From NCBI GenBank assembly GCA_039707655.1, contig CM077665.1, forward strand, positions 441,997,531 to 442,061,530: DNA of 64,000 bases, in the 5' to 3' direction. Of this stretch, positions 56,878 to 64,000 are shown in pieces. The notes beneath the pieces were generated by a model. The model was not told the DNA's origin and did no database searches. It saw only the letters and a program-made list of their open reading frames with translations. How positions within the stretch are numbered: the stretch's first letter is position 1; each line of letters opens with the position of its first letter. The DNA comes from Elymus sibiricus. Its lineage: Eukaryota > Streptophyta > Magnoliopsida > Poales > Poaceae. Made by a program: the position numbers and the translations under genes.

Positions 56878-58370
56878 TGACGTAGCTTGAGACTGCGTCG
56901 GTATTTCCCCAAAGAGGAAGGGGTGATGCAGCACAGTGACGGTAAGTATTTCCCTCAGTTATGAAACCAAGGTTATCGAACCAGTAGGAGGATCACCACC
57001 ACCCAATAAGCAGCACCTGCACACAAATAACAAATACTTGCAACCCGACGCGAAAGAGAGGTTGTCAATCTCTCTACGGTAAAAAGATAGATTAGGTAGT
57101 GATAGATAGGAGAGATAGATCTCTCAAGAACACAAAATAAAAAGAGCAAATAAAAAAAGTGCAGCAATATGTTTTTGGGTTTTTGGTTTTGTAGATCTGA
57201 AAACAAAGAGGCAAAAAGATAGATCGGAATGCAATATGTTGGAAAAGTAGACCCGAGGGCCGTAGGATTCACTAGTGATGATATCCAAGGCGATGATCAT
57301 TATATAGGCATCACGTCCAAGATAAGTAGACCGACTCCTGCCTGCATCTACCACTATTACTCCACACATCGACCGCTATCCAACATGCATCTAGTGTATT
57401 AAGTTCATGGGAAAACGGAGTAATGCAATAAGAACGATGACATGATGTAGACAAGATCTATTCATGTAGGAATAGACCCCATCTTGTTATCCTTAATGGC
57501 AACGATACATGCGTGCCTTGCTGCCCCTTCTGTCACTGGGACAGGACACCGCAAGATCGAACCCATCACAAAGCATCTCTTCCCATGGCAAGAAAAATCG
57601 ATCTAGTCGGCCTAACTAAACCAAAGATTCGAAGAAGAAATACGAGGCTATAAGTAATCATGCATATAAGAGATCAAAGAAGACTCAAATAATATTCATG
57701 GATAGAAACTGATCATGAACTCAAAATTCATCGGATCCCAACAAACACACCGCAAAAGTTTACATCAAATAGATCTCCAAGAAACCATTGTATTGAGAAT
57801 CATAAGAGAGAGAGAGAGGAAGCCATCTAACTACTGCCTACGGACCCGTAGGTCTATGGTGGACTACTCACGCATCACAGGAGAGGCACCTATGAAGAAG
57901 ATGAACTCCTCCGTGATGGTGTTTAGATTGGATCTCGAGGTTCTGGAACTTGTGGCGGCTAGAATTGTGTTTCATCGACTCCCCTAGGGTTTTCTGAATA
58001 TTTGGGAATTTATAGGCATCAGAGGTGGTGGAGGGGGGGGGCCGTGGAGGGCACAACCCATCAGGGTGCGCCGGGGGCCCCCTGGCGTGCCCTGGTGGGT
58101 TGTGGCCTCCACAGCCCACCTCTCTGGCACTTCTTTGGCCCACTGGGTGTCTTCTGGTCCAAAAAATATCTCCAAAAAGTTTCGTCGCGAGTGGACTCCG
58201 TTTGGTATTGATATTCTGCGAAGTAAAAAACAAGCAAAAACATCAACTGACACTTTGGCACCATGTTAATAGGTTAGCCACAAAAAATGATATAAAGTGT
58301 AAAACATCCAAGAATGATAATATAACAACATGGAACAATCAAAACTTATAGATACGTTGGAGACGTATCA
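56878..58370 (-). repeat. 5' LTR of element C
   Basis: 1493 bp. It lacks about 85 bp present in the 3' LTR near 51785-51870, and about 15 bp near 58299. It carries (AG)7 at 57805-57818. Confidence 0.93.
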
Positions 58371-58375
58371 GTTAA

Positions 58376-61300
58376 CATTTGGCGGCTATAGTAAATCATA
58401 TAAGCCAAAATCCAGGCCAAGGTTGTCGAGAAAACTTCGCGATCAATTGAACCATATATACAGTTACAAACTAGTTGCATCCCTTATAACATGGATTGAT
58501 ATGAAAGGGACAGCGTACCCATGATCTTCCTGCTGCTATGACCTCTACAATCTGGGCAACATCGAGGTCATACATCGTAGAGATTTCATTCTCTTGAGCA
58601 CATCACACATATCTGTCTTGTATAGCTGCTTCGTCTTGAATGTGCGGGTGAACGATCCCATCTACTATGTAACAAATTGACAAAAAGTTCTTCTATTGAA
58701 AGAAATATCAGGGCAACAATCTATGAAACCTTCTTCGTACGTAGGCTGGTGACAACAAATCATATTTCTTAATAGAAGAATGCGATAAATAGCTGACCTT
58801 ATTTCTTAACAGTTAAACTTCATAAATAGCTATGGGTCAGCATTTGAAGCATTTCCAATGCAAAGATGGAAAAGAAAGAAAACATGTGGAATATTTCTGC
58901 TTAACTATCACATAACACTAATTTTTTTGTTAATCTCATTTCTTTTCGTGAGGAGATTAATTGCATAGTCTTCTGTTGACTGGTCAATTTCTTAGGCACA
59001 TAAATCATGTGCATTACTTATTAAGTCAAGAAGAAAATTATAAAAAGAAAGCCCGTGGAAGATGTGGTTGCTCAGGGAACTACATACTATAGAAGACAGC
59101 AGGGCATACATACTTACCACGTTGAATTACATGGTCGTGAGGTAAACTTCTGGACTGGCTCCAGCAGGAGCTTAGGCGTGTCTCTGCGCGATTTACCTCA
59201 ACAACGGGCACTTCTACTGGAGCTTAGATGTTTCTTTACTGCTTGTTGTTATGTTTCTGCCCAGCGTGCAATTGCTAATTTATGATGGGGCTTGGCGTGA
59301 ACTTCCGGCCCACACCCGAGCTTATCCTTTAATGCAATCTAGTCAGGAAAAAAACTCTACAATATAATGGTAAGACCAGGATCATAGTTCCTGGACATGA
59401 AAAAATAAACTGATAAACGGGAAAACAAATTGACACTCCGAAAATTAAAACTTGAACCCTAGACATGTTGTCCTGCCATCTATTCAAGGCGGCTCACCCT
59501 TCCGACGGAGGAAGAAAGCATAGAATTATGTGCACTCCTATAAATATGCACCTAGTGTGTCAGATCACCGATAAGCACACATTTATACTGCATGTAAAGT
59601 TCCTTTAAGACAGACGAAACGACGAAAATTTGACTTGTTGCTTTGCCATTATAATCAAAGATGACACAACCAATACACATATCCTAGATCTAATAAAATA
59701 TATAGCTAATTCAGTAGATGCACATTTGAAGTCTTCTAGCCATGTTTAATATCACTCATTTTTATTAGTTAATCAAACAGTCAAGCTCGTGTGCGTATGG
59801 AAATTAATTAGTTATTCGGTTCTCTATACTTGTTCCTAGTTCCTAATACAGAGAAAATTGACTGTAAATTCACCTATTGTATGAAAATCCCAAGTAATCA
59901 TTACAAAGGTTATGCAAAGATTTGATAAACAAGAATGTGGACTTGAATAGCAAAAGTGTTTGAACCTGAACTTCCAAGAAATCATCAAAGCATAAGTGGC
60001 AGCCCTTCCATCAATAAACTTCCAAGTGAACAGAAGAAGCATGACCATGGAGAGTCATACTTGAATACTTGATATCTAGTAGTTTCCTCGTATGTTCCCT
60101 AGATGAAGCTACCACAAACATTAACACACATTAGCACCACTTCTGACAGTGCAGCCGCATCACGTCCTCTCGAAAACAAAACCACATGTTTCTTGTTTCT
60201 TCGTGCAGCAGCATCATCCATCCAAATTAAACGTGTCATCAGCTAGCTTACAAATTTCAACAAGCACCAATCAAGAATTTCCAAGCCCTGCAAATTAAAC
60301 ATGTCATCATTGTCAAAATTCGAAGTTGCCAGCCGGTAAACATGATTCAACTGTGTTTGATCAATACTCTTTGAACTCCCAATTCCTTATGAGATGTCAG
60401 GGCACGCAGGCCGAAGCACAAAATGACCTCCCCTACCCTAAGCTCCCCAATACTTCATACAAGAACAAAAGAGGGAGTCGGGAACCATTACTTAGAGGAG
60501 GATTGTGAAGGCGAATGTTATCCCGAAGAATAATACTTCCAACTCATTTCCCTAAGAAAAATTCTTCCAACTGATGACTTTAGAACAATTCTCCACCCGA
60601 TACTTCTGATTAATATATTTACTTGTTTTCAGCATAAAAATATAAATGGATATTGTTGGATATCTCCAAAAAAAATACCTTCTAAAATACTATTGACTTT
60701 TTAAAATTTTGATTTTTCTTCAACAGCCAGCTTAAAAAGGGTCATTCATTTTTTGTTTTCTAAGCCTTTTTTAGGCATTGATGGATGAATAAAGCCCAAC
60801 AAATGCTAAGTTACTTCTATCCAGTTGGCACCAACAGTACCACCAAAACTAATTTTGCATCTGAAACTTCCTCGGATCCATCGCGCGCTCGTCATACAGA
60901 AGCCGAGGAAACAACTAAGCCAGAATTAGAAGAATATTATTGGATCTGTGGCAAGGCATGGAATTGTTGGGAACGGCACAAAAAGAAATATGTACAAAAA
61001 ATATATGAAACAAAGCTTTGTGGTTGTAAAAGCACAGATGTAATATGCACATGTCTACCACTAATCCCAGCCTTATATTTTATCCACAACACTGTACTTT
61101 TCTTCTTTAAAGTTTCTCAAACAAATGAAGGAAGTCTACATAACTGGACATGAATGCATTCTTGAGAGATACTGTATTCCGTATATGCAGTTGACTTAGT
61201 ACAAAGAGGCCGGCGGGTCTGGAATCTGTTACTAAGTGGCCAAGTCTGATATGACACTTCCAACGTCACATGAAGTATATTGGACAAATAAGCAGGCTAT

Positions 61301-62784
61301 TCTTATAACTAAAAGAAGGCATGCACAAACTTCGTCACATTTTGATGAAAAATAACATCAGGAACGCATCAGCCCAATCAGTTCAGTTGTTGTGTAGTTC
61401 CTGTATTCTCATCTCATGGCGCTCATGGATGTACACTTGGCATCCGTACATCAAATTAAAGGATACACCACATGCAAAACGTACCTGTAAAAATATCTTA
61501 ACTTGATACTCGATTCGGATTCATACGTGCCAACAGAAAAATGGATGTTGTGTTGTCTCGTCTTCTTCTCCACAGCGACATTCCTTCCTCTCCACCTCAT
61601 GCTCTTCCTACCTCATCCCACCCATCCAGTCTCGGACCACCACAATACCGTCCTTCTCCGCCCCAGCACGGCACCACCGTTGCACCTGATTCTACACCCA
61701 TGCGCCGACGCGCCAGCCGCCCCACCTCACTCAGCGACGTAACTGCCCAGCTCCCATCCTCACTGCCCGCAGAACGACGACGCCGTCAACCCTGCTTCTT
61801 CTCCACCCACATGGCTTCGGCTCAACGGCGGGTTCCTATTCTCTAGACAGATCCGGCCACAACCGTGGGATCTAGCGTGATGACTACACCACAGCCCTGG
61901 TGGCACCCTGACCCTCCCTAAGACGAGGAGAGCAACATAATCACCATCGCCTGATTTGCCTCAATAGTAATCTGGATGGCCCCATCCACAAGAGCACACT
62001 GCCATATGCTCATGCGAACATCATAACTAGGAGTGCCCCAAGCCGCCTCGCTTCCTTCCTCCTTCCTCCGCCCTACGGTAGCCACCGCCACCACCCCCTC
62101 TCAGTTATGCAGCAACGACACATCGTTGTTCCCGCTGGCCCGGCAGCCAACTGACGGCAACAGTGTATCCTTAGTCCTTACTACTGGGATAGTAGTTTAG
62201 ATCGATCACATGCCCTTCCAAATCCTCGACTCCATCACGGATCGGTGCTAGGTTTAGGTCTAGATTGTCCAAGAGTCCAGGAGGAAGACGAAGAGAGGCG
62301 AGAGCGTAGAGATAGCACTCCGCTACCGAGAGTCTAGCGCTAAGAAATTTCAGGATTTTGGATGAGGAGATTGATTAGATGGAATAGCGTCCTTTAATTG
62401 CGCGATCTGGCCTCTACATGCATGATGGATTGGTATATGGAAGGAAACGGGTATTAAAAACCAGATACGGGAGGAAATCTCGGTAAGGCAAAAACTCGGT
62501 GGGTTGAAGACTTGTCATTCCTTCCATCGATGGGAGGTGATTGGTGTCTTATATGGAAGGGTGGGGTCGCGGGTACTGGGTTCGATGGATGGTTTGATAT
62601 GATTTGATTGGTGTCTTATATGGAAGGGTCGGTTTTTCTAGGCATGGGACATGTGGGTCTGGTGATGAATGAGAACCGGTGATGGTTTTCGCAGGTAGGG
62701 GGAAATCGGTGGGAGGGTGATCGCGTGGGGTGGGGGGTACGAAGTGACGAAATGACGTACCAACTGCTTCATTAGGAGTAGAGA
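58376..62784 (-). other. Helitron interior, right part
   Basis: About 4.4 kb. Short open frames occur (for example 59055-59285, 60785-61153 and 61541-61846 on +), but none has a recognisable domain. Some may be captured exons: a minus-strand stretch near 58590-58490 reads YDLDVAQIVEVIAAGRSW and then meets GTACGC, a possible splice donor. The part 61500-62400 is C-rich and looks like a captured promoter or first exon. No Rep or helicase motif is seen. Confidence 0.45.
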
Positions 62785-64000
62785 TATGTTGCTTTGTGCT
62801 CACTACTAAATTACAAATCATTGTTAATTAAAATTGGCTTGGATATACCTTGGGATCCGGGTGAATCCATTACTTGAGCACTTTATGCCTAGCTTAATGG
62901 CTTTAAAGAAAGCGCTGCCAGGGAGACAACCCGAAAGTTTTAGAGAGTCATTTTATTCTGTTGAGTGCTTTTATAAAGTTTAAAAAGAAAAAAAATATAG
63001 AGAGGAACCTAAAACTTTACAAAAAGAAAGGTGAAAGTGAGAGAGATGAGCACCGTTGAAGTGGGGGCTAGCCTTGAACTTTGTTCATGCCCATGGAAAC
63101 TTTGTGAATCTTGAATCACAGAAAATTTTCAACAAATATAATTATCCCCTTGTACAAATCCATTGTATTATAAAAATAATGTGCCAAGATTTGCCTTTAG
63201 GATGATTAGATTGCTTGTTGGTATGTGCGGTGTAAAAACAGAAACTTTGGCTGTACTGCGTGAATTTACATTTTTTACTGGAACGTCAAAAGTTTCTGAA
63301 ATTGTTACACAGTATTGCTATACAAAAATTTTATTTCGTCCTAATTTTTCAGAATTTTTAGAGTTACAGAAGTATGGTCAAAGTTCAGATTACTACAGAC
63401 TGTCATGTTTAAGGCAGATTCTGTTTTTGATGCATTGTTTTTCTTGTTTTGATGAAACTATCGATTTTATCGGTGGTATAAGCCATGGAGAAGATATAAT
63501 ACAGCAGGGATAATGCAAATATAAAATATGAATGGGTTTGCAACAGTACTTAAAGTAGTAAATTGCTTTATTATACTAACGGATCTCACCAGTTTTTTGT
63601 TAAGTTTTGTGTGGATGAAGTGTTCAAAGATCGAGGAGGTCTCGATATGAGGAGAAGGAGGAGAGGAAAGAGTTCAAGCTTGGGGATGCCCAAGGCACCC
63701 CAAGTAAATATCCAAGGAGACTCAAGCGTCTAAGCTTGGGGATGCCCCGGAAGGCATCCCATCTTTCTTCAACAAGTATCGGTATGTTTTTGTTTTTGTT
63801 TCGTTCATGTGATATGTGTAAATCTTGGAGCGTATTTTGTGTTTAGTTTTCACTTTTATTTTATGCACCATGCTGGTATGAGATAGTCCATGGTTGATTT
63901 ATAGAATGCTCATTTCACTTCACTTATATCTTTTGAGTATGGCTTTATAGTATGCTTCATGTGCTTCACTTATATCATTTGAAGTTTGGATTGCTTGTTT
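62785..64000 (+). mobile_element. Element F, right part (3' internal region)
   Basis: It continues the ORF to a TGA at 62875-62877. Then comes noncoding DNA matching, in reverse, the 3' internal regions of A and C (blocks such as GCAACAGTACTTAAAGTAG and GTGTGGATGAAG). Two PPT-like boxes AAGCTTGGGGATGCC lie at about 63676-63690 and 63732-63746. The 3' LTR is beyond the window. The 116-codon open frame at 63163-63513 lies inside this noncoding region and is not taken as a gene. Confidence 0.8.

Larger units (their letters stand above)
51385..58370 (-). mobile_element. Element C: complete non-autonomous Gypsy retrotransposon
   Basis: LTRs are at 51385-52965 (3') and 56878-58370 (5'), in minus orientation. 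The target duplication GTTAA lies at 51380-51384 and 58371-58375. Primer site, polypurine tract, LTRs and 3' noncoding region match element A, but the ORF is different: gag-like plus aspartic protease. No reverse transcriptase or integrase is present. It is nested in the Helitron. Confidence 0.95.
50457..62784 (-). mobile_element. Helitron, non-autonomous, split by element C
   Basis: Read on the minus strand it starts TCTCTACTCCTAATGAAGC at 62784. It ends with a hairpin (arms 50486-50480 and 50473-50467, GCCCGTG/CACGGGC, 6-nt loop), 6 nt, and CTAG at 50460-50457. The base before the start is A and the base after the end is T, the Helitron insertion rule, with no target duplication. The host ORF of element F is interrupted exactly there. 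Without the nested Gypsy element and its duplication the Helitron is about 5.3 kb. No Rep/helicase is seen, so it is non-autonomous. Confidence 0.8.

Noticed and set aside
63163..63513. 116-codon open frame in the 3' part of element F
   Set aside because: It lies in a region that is noncoding in elements A and C and its translation has no recognisable domain.
1..64000. tRNA, rRNA or organelle-derived genes, and a bacterial-style operon or defence system
   Set aside because: None seen. The tRNA-like matches are retrotransposon primer sites, and gene organisation is that of a plant nuclear genome.

Overview
The window is plant nuclear DNA, almost certainly from a large Triticeae genome (wheat, Aegilops, barley or a relative). 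The signs are introns with GT-AG borders, no prokaryotic gene organisation, an Angela/BARE-1/WIS-type Copia LTR, a truncated Au-type SINE end, and Gypsy LTRs that begin TGATACGTCTCCAACGTATC with a tRNA-Asp primer site. Only one apparently intact host gene is visible: a ten-coding-exon trehalose-6-phosphate phosphatase (TPP) gene on the + strand, CDS 23777-25876. Nearly everything else is nested transposable elements (TEs), alive or decayed. Family names are from memory of sequence hallmarks; no database was searched.

Layout, left to right. 1-5983: minus-strand non-autonomous Gypsy element A (3' LTR cut by the window edge), inserted in an older related LTR, B (5984-6381 and 15027-16108). B is also split by an Angela-like Copia, 6382-15026, with a TCTGC target duplication. 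16109-17770: decayed Gypsy integrase region (-). 17780-19200: unassigned. 19223-21275: pseudogene of a PIF/Harbinger-associated Myb-like ORF1 protein (-). 21323-22247: Mutator-like element with a palindrome-rich array. 22260-26100: TPP promoter, gene and 3' flank. 26750-39254: CACTA-like element or captured gene, interrupted by a complete Tat-lineage Gypsy element E (27296-37760, target duplication ACCGG). E carries a spliced antisense gene. 39255-41240: 5' end of Gypsy element D (+). 41240-46110: degenerate repeats. 46919-47530: 5' end of a Harbinger element with the start of its transposase, broken by Gypsy element F (+; 47531-50456, resuming 62785-64000). F was interrupted by a Helitron (-; 50457-62784), and that Helitron by a complete Gypsy element C (-; 51385-58370, target duplication GTTAA).

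The strongest new reading is the Helitron. It has a canonical 5' TCTCTACT start, a 7-bp hairpin 10 nt before a CTAG end, and an A/T insertion site, and it splits F cleanly. Second, elements A and C share LTRs, primer site, 3' noncoding region and even the last eight codons of their ORFs, but carry unrelated coding cassettes. Third, the Copia has LTRs that differ at about 1% of sites while its gag-pol is badly degenerate, so it was probably mobilised in trans.

Relative insertion order from nesting: B before A and the Copia; the CACTA-like unit before D and E; Harbinger before F, F before the Helitron and the SINE end, the Helitron before C.
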